DNA of 60,626 nt, from NCBI GenBank assembly GCA_002483445.1, contig DLHY01000036.1, positions 1 through 60,626 of the forward strand, read 5' to 3'. Source of the stretch: Blastocatellia bacterium UBA7656. GTDB taxonomy: Bacteria; Acidobacteriota; Blastocatellia; UBA7656. Below, one piece after another: positions 35,054 to 43,903 of the stretch; positions within the stretch are counted from its first letter, which is position 1; the number at the start of each line of letters is the position of its first letter. The position numbers and the translations under genes are program-made. A model generated the notes under the pieces. It saw only the letters and a list, made by a program, of their open reading frames with translations. It searched no databases and was not told the origin of the DNA.

Positions 35054-36127
35054 TCATTGCACTGTTGCAATTTCTCTGAGCGAATGGATCAGGCGATCAT
35101 TCTCCTCGGGTGATCCGACCGAGAGGCGGAAATAATCCGCGAGCATCGGATAGCGGCTCACGTCACGGATGAGTATATCCCGATGGTGAAGCTTTTCGAA
35201 AACTTCTCGCGGGGCGAGCGGCGCGCGGGCGATCATAAAATTCGCTTTCGACCTCACGACCTCAATGCCCGCAATGGATTTCAACTCTTCGAACAATCGC
35301 TCGCGCTCGCTGATTATCTTCTCGATCCGAGGCCGTAGCAGATCATATTTTTCGCAGGCGACTTCGGCGGCGGTCGCGGAGAAGAAATTCAGATTGTAGG
35401 GAAGCGTCGCTTTATGCACTTCGCGCGCAAGCTCAGGGGAAGCGAGCAGGTAGCCCACTCTCAAGCCCGCCATCGCCATCGCTTTTGAAAATGTGCGAAG
35501 CACGATCAAATTGGGCAACTCTTCGAGCAACGGCGCGACCGTTCGGCCCGAAAACTCATGATAAGCCTCATCGACTACAACCAATCCATCGAAGTTGCGC
35601 GCAAGACGCGCCAGGTCTTCATCTTTCAAACGGCAGCCCGTAGGATTGTTCGGCGAGCAGATAATTACCACGTCAGCGCGTCCGTTTATCGCTCGCTCAC
35701 GAATCGCTTCCACGTCGAATTGAAAATCTGTGGTGAGCGGCACGCTGATGACCTCGCCGCCAAGCACGCTGACGATCTGGCGATAAAGCGTAAACGTAGG
35801 CTCAGGCAAAACTACCTTCGTGCCGACTCCCACAGTCACCATCAGCGTGGCCTGAATCAACTCGTTCGAGCCGTTTCCGGCAAGCGTGCCTTCAGGTTTC
35901 CATCGAGCGTGCGAAGCCAGTCGCTCAAGCAACGTCTGAGGCACGAAGTCCGGGTATCGCGACCACTCGCGACGGGCCAGCCTTCGCGAAACTTCCTGCT
36001 TGATCTCTTCAGGCATGTCGAACGGGTTTTCGTTCTGATTTATCTTGATTGTCGCGCGATAGGGCGGAAGCGTGTAAGCAGAGATTGCCCGCACAGCCGG
36101 TTTAATTTTTTTCAAAGGATCGTTCAT
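35054..36127 (-). CDS. hisC: Histidinol-phosphate aminotransferase
   Basis: HisC, 357 residues, a fold type I PLP enzyme converting imidazole acetol phosphate and glutamate to histidinol phosphate. Visible are INQNENPFDMPEEIKQ near the N-terminus, ICSPNNPTG, VVDEAYHEFSG and the Schiff-base Lys in LRTFSKAMAMAGLRVGY. It starts four bases after the hisD stop. Confidence 0.96.
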   Translation of the reverse strand: MNDPLKKIKPAVRAISAYTLPPYRATIKINQNENPFDMPEEIKQEVSRRLARREWSRYPDFVPQTLLERLASHARWKPEGTLAGNGSNELIQATLMVTVGVGTKVVLPEPTFTLYRQIVSVLGGEVISVPLTTDFQFDVEAIRERAINGRADVVIICSPNNPTGCRLKDEDLARLARNFDGLVVVDEAYHEFSGRTVAPLLEELPNLIVLRTFSKAMAMAGLRVGYLLASPELAREVHKATLPYNLNFFSATAAEVACEKYDLLRPRIEKIISERERLFEELKSIAGIEVVRSKANFMIARAPLAPREVFEKLHHRDILIRDVSRYPMLADYFRLSVGSPEENDRLIHSLREIATVQ

Positions 36128-36131
36128 AGCT

Positions 36132-37418
36132 TCATTCGACTCTGATCGTCACTGCGCGCTTGTGCGCGGTCAATCCTTCCGCGTCGGCCATAGCTGATAT
36201 GGCGTCCGCGTTTTTTTCAATAGCCTCGCGCGTGTAGCGGATGATCGACTGGCGTTTGAGAAAATCATAAACGCCGAGCGGCGATGAAAAACGCGCGGTG
36301 CCTACAGTCGGCAGCACATGATTCGGCCCTGCGAAATAATCGCCCACAGGCTCAGGCGAGAAGTGGCCGAAAAATATCGCGCCCGCGTTTTCTATCAAAG
36401 CGGCTGCGCGCTCGTCGTCAGCGGTCATCAGTTCAAGATGCTCAGGCGCTATCAGGTTCGCCATCTCGCACGCTTCCTCAATCGAAGCGACGACGAAAAC
36501 CGCGCCGTATTTTTCTATCGAAGCCCGCGCTGTCTGCTGACGCTCGATCTGAACAAGCTGAAGCGAGATTTCACGAATGACTTCGCGGGCAAGCTCTTCG
36601 CTCACAGTGATGCAGATGGCCGATGCTTCTTCGTCGTGTTCAGCTTGTGCCAGCATGTCAGCGGCGACGAATCGAGGATCAGCAGTTTCATCGGCGATGA
36701 CGACGACCTCCGTCGGGCCTGCGATGGAATCGATGCCGACCGCGCCGTAGACAAGTTTTTTCGCCGCAGCGACGTAGACATTGCCGGGGCCGACTATCTT
36801 ATCGACGCGAGGAATACTCTCGGTTCCGAACGCAAGCGCGGCTATGGCCTGCGCGCCGCCCACACGATAAACCTCTGTGATGCCGAGCGCGTCGATTGCG
36901 GCGGCGACCGTGGGATTGATTTCGAGCGTGGAGGGCGGCGTTGTGATCGCAAGGCGAGCGACACCAGCTACCTGAGCGGGAACTGCGTTCATTATCACCG
37001 AAGACGGATAAGCCGCGCGCCCGCCTGGAACGTAAAGCCCTGCGGATGAGACGGGCAGTATTCGCTGCCCGACCATTGCGCCATCTTCAAGGGTGATGAG
37101 CCAGTCGCGCTCGCGTTGATGAAGGTGAAAAGCGCGGATGTTCGATATGGCCTGACGAAAAGCCTCGACCACTCGCGCGTCAGCGCGCGATGCCGTCGCG
37201 CGTATGAAATCAGAATCGACGCGAATTTCGGCTGAAGTGAGCGCAACGCCATCAAACTGTTTTGTGAAATGAACGAGAGCCTCGTCGCCGCCCGCGCGCA
37301 CGCCTTCGACTATTTCGGCGACACGCGCGATAAGCTCCGGGTTCACATGAAGCGAGCGCGAACGTATGCGACCGAGCGCCAAGTTTGACTCCCCAGATTT
37401 GTATGATGTTATCTCCAT
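36132..37418 (-). CDS. hisD: Histidinol dehydrogenase
   Basis: HisD, 428 residues, an NAD-dependent zinc enzyme that performs the last two oxidations to histidine. Key segments: PVSSAGLYVPGGRAAYPSS, KIVGPGNVYVAAAKKLVYG, DSIAGPTEVVVIAD, QAEHDEEASAI with the conserved His, and ISAMADAEGLTAHKRAV. The ATG at 37418 has no clear ribosome site. A gene of unknown function separates it from hisG. Confidence 0.97.
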   Translation of the reverse strand: MEITSYKSGESNLALGRIRSRSLHVNPELIARVAEIVEGVRAGGDEALVHFTKQFDGVALTSAEIRVDSDFIRATASRADARVVEAFRQAISNIRAFHLHQRERDWLITLEDGAMVGQRILPVSSAGLYVPGGRAAYPSSVIMNAVPAQVAGVARLAITTPPSTLEINPTVAAAIDALGITEVYRVGGAQAIAALAFGTESIPRVDKIVGPGNVYVAAAKKLVYGAVGIDSIAGPTEVVVIADETADPRFVAADMLAQAEHDEEASAICITVSEELAREVIREISLQLVQIERQQTARASIEKYGAVFVVASIEEACEMANLIAPEHLELMTADDERAAALIENAGAIFFGHFSPEPVGDYFAGPNHVLPTVGTARFSSPLGVYDFLKRQSIIRYTREAIEKNADAISAMADAEGLTAHKRAVTIRVE

Positions 37419-37467
37419 AGTAAACAGAACTGATTGGGCGCGATCCTCGGCACAACAACTCTCTATA

Positions 37468-38001
37468 TCAGAAATGCCACTTGTTACAGGCTCCTTTGTA
37501 CAGCTTCGTCCACTCTTCGCCCAGTTCTTTGATCAGAGCTTTTTTTAGAGGCTCACATCCTATCTGGAAAATCACATTGCCGAGATGAACTATCAACTCG
37601 CTGTCAGGGGATTCTGCTACACGTTTGGCAAACGCTTCAGAATAGTAATCGCCCCCCTCGCACAACATTGCAATCGCCCTGTAGCTTATATCCTCAAACT
37701 CTTCTTTGGCCATCTGATTGAGATTACGCTGGGGATTCTCTTCGGTTGATGTAACGATGCCGTGAAGATTGGGGAGGCCATAATCATCTCCAGCAGCGTA
37801 GATCGGATCACCGCACCAGGAACCAGCAAGAGGGCCGTATCTGTAATGTTTGGGAACTTCATCAGAATTGCAGACAATCACAGCAAGAGCTATCGCATGA
37901 TAGCCGATCATAAACCCGCTTGCCTTGATGTTTTCCCCAAAGCTTGAAGCATCAAGGTACTGACGCTTGACGGGGTTTACGATCTTAAAGTACTGGCCCA
38001 T
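37468..38001 (-). CDS. Unknown protein inside the histidine operon
   Basis: A 177-residue soluble protein that I do not assign to a function. It begins MGQYFKIVNPVKRQYLDAS, an opening seen in a group of hypothetical bacterial proteins, and includes SWCGDPIYAAGDDYG and five cysteines in all. GGAG lies five bases before the ATG. It is 22 bases from hisG and 49 from hisD on the same strand, so it is probably co-transcribed. Its base composition is more AT-rich than that of the his genes, suggesting late insertion. Confidence 0.65.
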   Translation of the reverse strand: MGQYFKIVNPVKRQYLDASSFGENIKASGFMIGYHAIALAVIVCNSDEVPKHYRYGPLAGSWCGDPIYAAGDDYGLPNLHGIVTSTEENPQRNLNQMAKEEFEDISYRAIAMLCEGGDYYSEAFAKRVAESPDSELIVHLGNVIFQIGCEPLKKALIKELGEEWTKLYKGACNKWHF

Positions 38002-38023
38002 AGAAACTCCGATGAAGTCGCTT

Positions 38024-38686
38024 TTATCCGTTTTCCCCTGCGCCTCTGTCTCTCGTTATTGCCTCTCTCAACTTATTTATCAATTCGGCCACAGACGCGC
38101 GCTTGAGGTGATAGCTTGCGCGATTGACTACGAGTCGCGCGCTCAATTGAGCTATCGTGTCGATTATGACCAGTCCGTTTTCGCGAAGCGTGCGGCCTGT
38201 TTCGACCAGATCGACTATATGCTCTGAAAGCCCTAGCACAGGGGCAAGCTCGACTGAGCCTGACAGGACTATCAACTCGACAGGCACGCCGCGCCGCTGA
38301 AAATAATCCGCCGTCACTCGCGGGTACTTGGTCGCCACTCGCGCAGTCGCCAGAGGATTGTATCCACGCTCTGCCGATTCGGGTCGACCTGCGACCACGA
38401 GTCTGCAATGGCCGAATCCCAAATCGAGCGGCTCATGCACATCCGCGTTCGATTCCATCAATACATCGCGCCCGCACACGCCCGCATCGGCCACTCCGTA
38501 TTCGACATAAACCGGCACGTCGGCAGGCTTGACGAAGATGAAACTGTAGCGACCGCTTTCATCCGCGATCATCAGACGGCGTGATTGTACTGCTTCATCG
38601 GACACCACGATTCCAACGCACTGGAACATCTCCATTGCGCTGTCCTGCAATCGGCCTTTAGCTATGGCTATCGTAAGATCAGGCAT
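38024..38686 (-). CDS. hisG: ATP phosphoribosyltransferase, short form
   Basis: HisG-S, 220 residues, catalyses the first step of histidine synthesis. It has TIAIAKGRLQDSAMEMF, VYVEYGVADAGVCGRDVL and ELAPVLGLSEHIVDLVETG(R). It lacks the C-terminal regulatory domain of the long form, as expected since hisZ lies just upstream and supplies it. Confidence 0.96.
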   Translation of the reverse strand: MPDLTIAIAKGRLQDSAMEMFQCVGIVVSDEAVQSRRLMIADESGRYSFIFVKPADVPVYVEYGVADAGVCGRDVLMESNADVHEPLDLGFGHCRLVVAGRPESAERGYNPLATARVATKYPRVTADYFQRRGVPVELIVLSGSVELAPVLGLSEHIVDLVETGRTLRENGLVIIDTIAQLSARLVVNRASYHLKRASVAELINKLREAITRDRGAGENG

Positions 38687-38740
38687 AAAACAACTCTGTG
38701 AAAAGGCAAAGCTCGCTTGCTGTCCGCGAATGACAAATGG

Positions 38741-39850
38741 CTATGTTTTATTTTTTATTTCGACTCTGCGATCTTCAGCGCGCAATCGCGTCGCTTCTTT
38801 GAAAACGGAAACGATATCGCCGTCCGTGCTGAGTCGTGTTGTTTCATCCTCATGCGTCGTCGCTCCGTTTAATTTCTCGGCGAGCAACTGAGCGAGCCAG
38901 TCGAGGCAGAGCGAAAATCCCACCGCCGGTTCTGCGCTTCCGAATTTCGAAAGCAACTGATCGTAGCGTCCCCCGCGACCGAGCGCCGTCCCAAGACCGG
39001 GCGCGTAAATCTTGAACGTCAGCCCCGTGTAATAATCCAGTCCTCCGACATCTCCCAAATCGATATCGATGCGCGACGCGGTGCCTATCTCTTCAGCAAT
39101 CCGGTAAACGCGGGCTATGTCATCAATCGCCGCCCGCGATTTCGCGTTCGAGACGAGCGCGCAGGCTTCGTCGAGTATTTCGCGCTTGCCCGCAAGAGTC
39201 ACCAGACGACAGAAGGCTCGGCGGCTCGCCTCATCTGCATACTTTTCGAGAAAGCTGTTTATCTCTTCCGTTTCCTTGCGGTCGATCATCTGCTGCAACT
39301 GTCGGCGCTCATCTCCGTCGAGGTTGAAATTTTCAGCTATGCCGTTAAAAAAATCGACGTGACTGAGCGTGATGGTGAATCCTTCGAGACCTATTTTTTC
39401 CAGCGATTCGATGGCGACGACCAGAACTTCAGTGTCCGCTTCGAGCCGGTCTGACCCGATATGTTCAAGACCCGTCTGATGAAATTCGTACTGGCGGCCT
39501 CCTCGCGGCTCATCCCAGCGGAAGACTTCGCCCGAATATGAAAGCCGAATGGGTCGCTCACGGTTGCGAAAACGTGTGGCGACAGTCCGAGCCACGAGCG
39601 AGGTCATTTCGGGGCGAAGCGCGAGGAGCTTTCCGTCGCGGCCCGTGAAGCGATAAGTCATCTCGGCCTGCTCCTTGCCCATCCCCAAAGCGAACAGGTC
39701 GGCGTAATCGAATATCGGAAGTATGATTTCTGAGTAAGACCAGCCCGTGAAGACTTCCATCACCTGTCGCTCTATCCACCGTCGAGAGCGCGCTTCGCGG
39801 TCGAAGAGGTACTGAACTCCCGGCGGAATTTTTGACAGCGATGTAGACAT
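38741..39850 (-). CDS. hisZ: ATP phosphoribosyltransferase regulatory subunit
   Basis: HisZ, 369 residues, a histidyl-tRNA-synthetase-like protein without tRNA-charging function. It has motif 2-like RLSYSGEVFRWDEPRGGRQ and a C-terminal GGRYDQLLSKFGSAEPAVG. The histidine-binding signature is altered to GGLDYYTGLTFKIYAPG. It lacks the anticodon-binding domain and is paired with the short HisG. It is the first gene of the his cluster; no ribosome site is seen before the ATG. The 140 bases upstream separate it from a divergent microprotein gene. Confidence 0.93.
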   Translation of the reverse strand: MSTSLSKIPPGVQYLFDREARSRRWIERQVMEVFTGWSYSEIILPIFDYADLFALGMGKEQAEMTYRFTGRDGKLLALRPEMTSLVARTVATRFRNRERPIRLSYSGEVFRWDEPRGGRQYEFHQTGLEHIGSDRLEADTEVLVVAIESLEKIGLEGFTITLSHVDFFNGIAENFNLDGDERRQLQQMIDRKETEEINSFLEKYADEASRRAFCRLVTLAGKREILDEACALVSNAKSRAAIDDIARVYRIAEEIGTASRIDIDLGDVGGLDYYTGLTFKIYAPGLGTALGRGGRYDQLLSKFGSAEPAVGFSLCLDWLAQLLAEKLNGATTHEDETTRLSTDGDIVSVFKEATRLRAEDRRVEIKNKT

Positions 39851-39990
39851 ACATTTATGCGCGGTTGCGAAATGAAAAACCTAGCATAGTGACCTGCGAG
39901 CCGCAAACTGAGAGGAATAAAAACTCTGGCACGGGAATTGAAGACGATTTGAGTTGTGTCCCTGATTGAAAAGAAGAAGAGGAGCGAGTG

Positions 39991-40095
39991 ATGGAACTGA
40001 TCAACAACGTATTCGCAGGACTTTTTATCTCAGCCTTTATGGCGCTCGTCACCCTGATTTATCAGTACGGCATCGAGCGCGAAGACGAGGAATAA
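39991..40095 (+). CDS. 34-residue single-helix membrane microprotein
   Basis: An open frame ATG 39991 to TAA 40095 encodes 34 residues: a short polar N-terminus (MELINN), one hydrophobic helix (VFAGLFISAFMALVTLIY) and a charged tail (GIEREDEE). GGAG lies six bases before the ATG. A long inverted repeat begins directly at the stop codon and acts as a terminator, which supports a real transcription unit. The shape resembles small membrane subunits or regulators, but no homolog is recognised. It is divergent from hisZ. Confidence 0.6.
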   Translation: MELINNVFAGLFISAFMALVTLIYQYGIEREDEE

Positions 40096-40171
40096 AACAA
40101 CGCAATGCTTCACCATTCATCCCTTATCACTGCGGGAAGCGAGGGGATTCGTGGGGCATTGCGTTGTTTTT
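40095..40171. terminator. Long inverted repeat, likely bidirectional terminator
   Basis: aaacaacgcaatgc (40095-40108) and gcattgcgttgttt (40156-40169) form a 14-bp perfect stem. The loop can pair further. T-rich runs flank it on both strands (gttgtttttc on plus, TTGTTTTATT on minus). It lies between the microprotein stop and the PDZ gene stop, which converge. Confidence 0.75.
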
Positions 40172-40184
40172 CGTTTTGCGATTA

Positions 40185-41237
40185 CTAAGCTTCAGCTCCT
40201 TCCTCAGCCTTCACCCTCTCGGCAGCAGGTTCGAGTTTCATCAGCGCCATCGACATACCGATTGGAACAGCGATGAAGCTGATGGGGTAGAATTGCTCGC
40301 CCGGAAGCGCGCCCGTCTCAGGATTGATGATGCGCGCAATGAGGGAAACCAGAAACGGCCCGAACCCTATGATCACTCCTGCAAGCATTAGGTTGAGTCC
40401 CGTCGCGCTTCGTTCCTCCTTGCTGGCTTTCACGAAGCTGTGAATCACGCTGATAACTGCAATGAGCAACGCGCCGCCGTAGACTATGCCTGTTGTCAGA
40501 GACAAAATCTGTTGCCTGATGGGAGTCATAACCGGGGTGGTGAGGATGATGGTGGCAAGCGCGACTCCCACAGCGGTGGTTATCGAATAGATTGCAATTC
40601 TCAGCCACGCGCCTTCAGAGATGATCTTTTTCGCGTGCGGGAAATTGAGGCAGTAATCGAGTATGGCCCCAAGCAGCAGGCCCGTGACGATTGCAATCCC
40701 GCCGGTCGCGATGCGGCGAATCACGCTCGATTCGAAGTAAGGATTGTTGAACACTGCCGCCGCAAACAGCAGGCTCAGTGTGCAGAACATCGCGCTCAAC
40801 CGGGTCGGGTTTTTGAGATATGCCATCAGGCCGAGAATGAGAAACAGCAATCCGGTAAGCGTGAAGGCTCCGAATCCGGTGATGATGTTGGCAGTCGGAA
40901 TCGTCCCGTAGGTGATCGAGAAAGTTTCCTCCGATTCGCCTCGCCGGACGGTGACGGTTCCTGCGGTGTTTGGCGCGGGGCGATCTCGCACTGTGAGCCG
41001 GGTCATGTCATCGATGGGAATTCCATCGATGCGAGTGACTTCATCTCCGACTTTCAGGCCCGTCTGTTCTGCGGGGCTGTCTGGCTGTATGTTGGTTATG
41101 GTGTTTTTGGGGCTGAGCGAATATCCGTCATAAGGGATGTTGGTGATGTCGAGCGCGCCCATCACGCCCCAGATGAAAACGGCTATCGCCAGAAGGGAGA
41201 AAATCGCTTTGTATCGCTTGTAATCAGTCTGTCCCAT
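40185..41237 (-). CDS. Multi-pass membrane protein with N-terminal PDZ domain
   Basis: A 350-residue membrane protein. One N-terminal helix (IFSLLAIAVFIWGVMGALDI) leads to a PDZ domain (ITNIQPDSPAEQTGLKVGDEVTRIDGIPI read in parts) of about 80 residues. Six or seven membrane helices follow, including FGAFTLTGLLFLILGLMAYL and a last helix PISFIAVPIGMSMALM. No protease motif is seen. ATG 41237 has GGAGG eight bases upstream, so it is preferred to ATG 41252. The role is unknown; the arrangement resembles signalling or protein-quality modules with an extracytoplasmic PDZ. Confidence 0.75.
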   Translation of the reverse strand: MGQTDYKRYKAIFSLLAIAVFIWGVMGALDITNIPYDGYSLSPKNTITNIQPDSPAEQTGLKVGDEVTRIDGIPIDDMTRLTVRDRPAPNTAGTVTVRRGESEETFSITYGTIPTANIITGFGAFTLTGLLFLILGLMAYLKNPTRLSAMFCTLSLLFAAAVFNNPYFESSVIRRIATGGIAIVTGLLLGAILDYCLNFPHAKKIISEGAWLRIAIYSITTAVGVALATIILTTPVMTPIRQQILSLTTGIVYGGALLIAVISVIHSFVKASKEERSATGLNLMLAGVIIGFGPFLVSLIARIINPETGALPGEQFYPISFIAVPIGMSMALMKLEPAAERVKAEEGAEA

Positions 41238-41606
41238 TGCCTGATCCTCCATGGCTGACGGAGCAGCCAGTCATACAGATGGAATTACGCCTCGGATCGC
41301 AGACATATCTGCGACCTGAATTTCTTACAACTTTAGGAGACCGGATATGGAATGCGCTTTTGTATGAATGACAGCGGTATTGATTATCAGTGAAAGCGCT
41401 GGCGCTATGCTATACCTCGCCGATGTGTGAGTCAATAACCCGTTTGGGTGTCGCGAATTGTTGGCTGCGGGTGACGAATTGCGTCACCCGCCACGCGATT
41501 ATTGACACGGATTTTATAATCGAAGCGAAAGAAAAACCGTCCCTGCGCTCGCGCTTCATTTCGTTTCTTGAACGCGCGTCCTTTCTCTGCTCATTGCAGA
41601 GCGTGA
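41238..41606. other. Intergenic region with nested inverted repeats
   Basis: About 369 bases without a convincing gene. Inside is a nested dyad at 41431-41506: outer stem gtcaataa (41431-41438) with ttattgac (41499-41506), inner stem cgggtgacg (41468-41476) with cgtcacccg (41482-41490). It lies downstream of folK and upstream of the PDZ gene, so it could end the folK transcript or be a structured RNA or repeat. Confidence 0.45.
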
Positions 41607-42170
41607 TTACTTTTCGCTTTGACTGAACAGCCGAATGACTGAAGTATCGTCGAGATCATCGAGCAACTGGCGACAGGTTTTATTCAGTGATGGGTGAATC
41701 CTGTCAGGCGCAATTTCGCACAGCGGTTCAAGAACGAATCGGCGCAGATGCATTCGCGGATGCGGGATTATCAAGCGCGGCGTTTCTTTCTTTTCATTTT
41801 GATAAAACACCCGGTCGCCGTAGAGCAATAAATCAATATCAATCACTCGCGGGCCATCAGTAACAGTGCGCTGGCGTCCCATCTCGCGCTCAATTTCAAG
41901 CAAAGCGTCGAGCAACGCAGCAGCCTCAAGCAAATCTTCCTTGGCTGAATCAATCTCGGCGTCGGGGCGAAGGAAGCGAACGCCTGTGGTATCGACTTCG
42001 ATGACCTGATTCAAAAACCATGGCTGATCGCGAAATCCCACAGGCTCGGTTTCATAAACGGAAGACGCTTGCGTGATCTTCAAACCGAGAGACGCGATTC
42101 TCCGACGAGCTTCACGCAGGCTGGCTCCTCTGTCGCCGAGATTCGATCCCAATCCGAGATAGACGATCAT
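41607..42170 (-). CDS. folK: Hydroxymethyldihydropterin pyrophosphokinase
   Basis: FolK (HPPK), 187 residues, transfers pyrophosphate from ATP to 6-hydroxymethyl-dihydropterin in folate synthesis. Motifs: VYLGLGSNLGDRGASL at the start, ETEPVGFRDQPWFLNQV, the signature GPRVIDIDLLLYGD and IIPHPRMHLRRFVL. An insert near residues 62-80 makes it slightly longer than the Escherichia coli enzyme. It stands nine bases after the PIN gene; no other folate gene is near. Confidence 0.95.
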   Translation of the reverse strand: MIVYLGLGSNLGDRGASLREARRRIASLGLKITQASSVYETEPVGFRDQPWFLNQVIEVDTTGVRFLRPDAEIDSAKEDLLEAAALLDALLEIEREMGRQRTVTDGPRVIDIDLLLYGDRVFYQNEKKETPRLIIPHPRMHLRRFVLEPLCEIAPDRIHPSLNKTCRQLLDDLDDTSVIRLFSQSEK

Positions 42171-42178
42171 GATTTTAT

Positions 42179-42685
42179 TTATGGAAGGTCATCAGGTCGG
42201 AAGACAACGATATCCGAGACTCGCTCGAAATCCTTATCGCTTGTTGCAAGAAATGTGATTCCGTACCTGTGCATACAGGAAACGATCATTGAATCATTAG
42301 TCAAAAGGCCGTAGGCTTGCCTTTCCAATTGCGCGGCCCGAACGATGGATTCATCAGTTGCCGGAAAAAGCAGATTCAAGTCGAGAAGCATTTCTGTTTT
42401 TATCCAGTAATCGGTCAAACCCGGTATGAGGTCATATTTGCTTCGCAGATGCGCGGCAGTGTTTCTGGTGATTATGCCTTTTGAGAATGCTTCCTGAACC
42501 ATGAAGCGATGCGTCGCCTCGTTGACAATTTCGTAGAGGCATATTCCGGTCACTTCCTCGCGCGAGCATCTTTGCAGTAGTTGCTCACATTGAACGGATG
42601 CTCCGTTGATCCCATATATAAAAATGTTCGCATCGATAAACACATAGCTTGCATCAGGGATATCTGGAAGGGGGCGGAAAGGCAT
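42179..42685 (-). CDS. PIN domain toxin
   Basis: A 168-residue PIN-fold ribonuclease. Acidic residues of the metal site are visible: FIDANIFIYG near the N-terminus, CLYEIVNEATHRF in the middle, LLTNDSMIVSCMHRYG and FLATSDKDFERV at the end. It would cleave RNA when freed from its antitoxin. It begins two bases after the UPF0175 gene, the usual antitoxin-toxin order. It is probably co-transcribed with folK by chance of position. Confidence 0.9.
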   Translation of the reverse strand: MPFRPLPDIPDASYVFIDANIFIYGINGASVQCEQLLQRCSREEVTGICLYEIVNEATHRFMVQEAFSKGIITRNTAAHLRSKYDLIPGLTDYWIKTEMLLDLNLLFPATDESIVRAAQLERQAYGLLTNDSMIVSCMHRYGITFLATSDKDFERVSDIVVFRPDDLP

Positions 42686-42687
42686 AA

Positions 42688-43080
42688 TTAAAACTGATCC
42701 TCAATATCCGGGTCTTCTGCTATCCATCTCAATTCTTCAGGAGATAAGCTGGTCGGAATTACCTGATTCAACGCAGCAAGCGATTTGGCGACTCGCTCCG
42801 CTTTGCCTTCGGGAGTGAATCGCTGTTTTATCATCGCTTCCAGTTTTTCAGAAGGAGTTTGCGGCTCTTGCGCATCGAAAGCGATGCCTAAGCGAGAGGC
42901 ATATTGAGTGAATTCCTGCTCTGACATGCCGAGCAGTTGAGAAGCTCTGCCGTTTGAGATCGCCTGTCGCCTGTAAAGCTCCAGCACGATCATCTCTCTT
43001 GCCGCTTGTTCTGCGGTCTTGCCCGAACGTCGCAGCAGATTCAAAATCTCATCTTCCAGTTCAAGATTCACAGAGGTCAT
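42688..43080 (-). CDS. UPF0175 family antitoxin
   Basis: A 130-residue protein. The N-terminal 65 residues fit UPF0175: LELEDEILNLLRR, then ELYRRQAISNGRASQLLGMS as a helix-turn-helix and EFTQYASRLGIAF. The C-terminal half (SEKLEAMIKQRFTPEGKAER onward) is likely the toxin-binding part. AAGGAGG lies eight bases before the ATG. It should bind the PIN protein and autoregulate the pair. Confidence 0.85.
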   Translation of the reverse strand: MTSVNLELEDEILNLLRRSGKTAEQAAREMIVLELYRRQAISNGRASQLLGMSEQEFTQYASRLGIAFDAQEPQTPSEKLEAMIKQRFTPEGKAERVAKSLAALNQVIPTSLSPEELRWIAEDPDIEDQF

Positions 43081-43150
43081 TGCAACATTCCTCCTTCGCG
43101 TTGACCAATGATAACCAACCTACGACGGGACATCCAGAGCCGTGTTGCGA

Positions 43151-43903
43151 TCAAACAGTTTCAGACTTCTCCCTGACGCCGAGATGCTCATCAATCGGCG
43201 CGGAAACTATTTTATGCACGCGCTCTTTCAACTCTTCAACGTCGTCTTTCGTGAGGTCTTTCGTCTCAATAGTGTCGTGCATGTAAACGATGATCTTCGA
43301 CGGGCGGAGCATCCAGTCGCCTTTGCGGTTGAAGTCGAATGATCCGACTATGCTCATCGGCGCTATGGGGTAGCCGAACTGCGCGGCCATTCGGAACGCT
43401 CCATCTCTGAAAGGCCCGACTCTTCCCGTCATCGTCCGAGTCCCTTCGGCAAAGACGATCAGGCTCACGCCGCTGTCAAGCGCGGCTCTGGTCAGCTTCA
43501 GCATTTTTTTGTATTCGGAAGGAGTGGGATTGAGCGGAACAGGCACGTTGCCGAATCGCTTCATCATCCATCCGTAGGCAGGAATCTTGAAATGAGATTC
43601 AAGCTCAAGCCCGCGCACGAACTGAGGGATGGCCGAATAAATAACGAAGGCGTCGAACAGATTTGTGTGATTGCAGACGAAAAAGCTCGTGCGCTGACGG
43701 TCAAACCCGGCTGAGTAACGGACTTCGAACCCGACGCCCGCGAGCCTCAGTATGTTGCGAAAAAACCATCGCTGGGGGCGGTCGTTCTTTCTCGGATCGA
43801 TGAAGACGGCCATCAAGACCAGAAACGTGCATACAGTGAAGAAGTGAAGGCCGCTCACGATCCATAAAAAAATGCTGCGAAGCGTGAGGTAAATCCTCTT
43901 CAT
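43151..43903 (-). CDS. 1-acylglycerol-3-phosphate acyltransferase (PlsC-like)
   Basis: A 250-residue membrane acyltransferase. An N-terminal helix (SIFLWIVSGLHFFTVCTFLV) precedes the catalytic motif NHTNLFD (His79, Asp84), FGNVPVPLN, the substrate motif FAEGTRT and a third motif YPIAPMSI. It would acylate lysophosphatidate or a related lipid. The ATG overlaps the stop of the lipid kinase gene (ATGA), so the two are translationally coupled. It is the last gene of the ACP-ligase-kinase-acyltransferase operon. Confidence 0.92.
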   Translation of the reverse strand: MKRIYLTLRSIFLWIVSGLHFFTVCTFLVLMAVFIDPRKNDRPQRWFFRNILRLAGVGFEVRYSAGFDRQRTSFFVCNHTNLFDAFVIYSAIPQFVRGLELESHFKIPAYGWMMKRFGNVPVPLNPTPSEYKKMLKLTRAALDSGVSLIVFAEGTRTMTGRVGPFRDGAFRMAAQFGYPIAPMSIVGSFDFNRKGDWMLRPSKIIVYMHDTIETKDLTKDDVEELKERVHKIVSAPIDEHLGVREKSETV

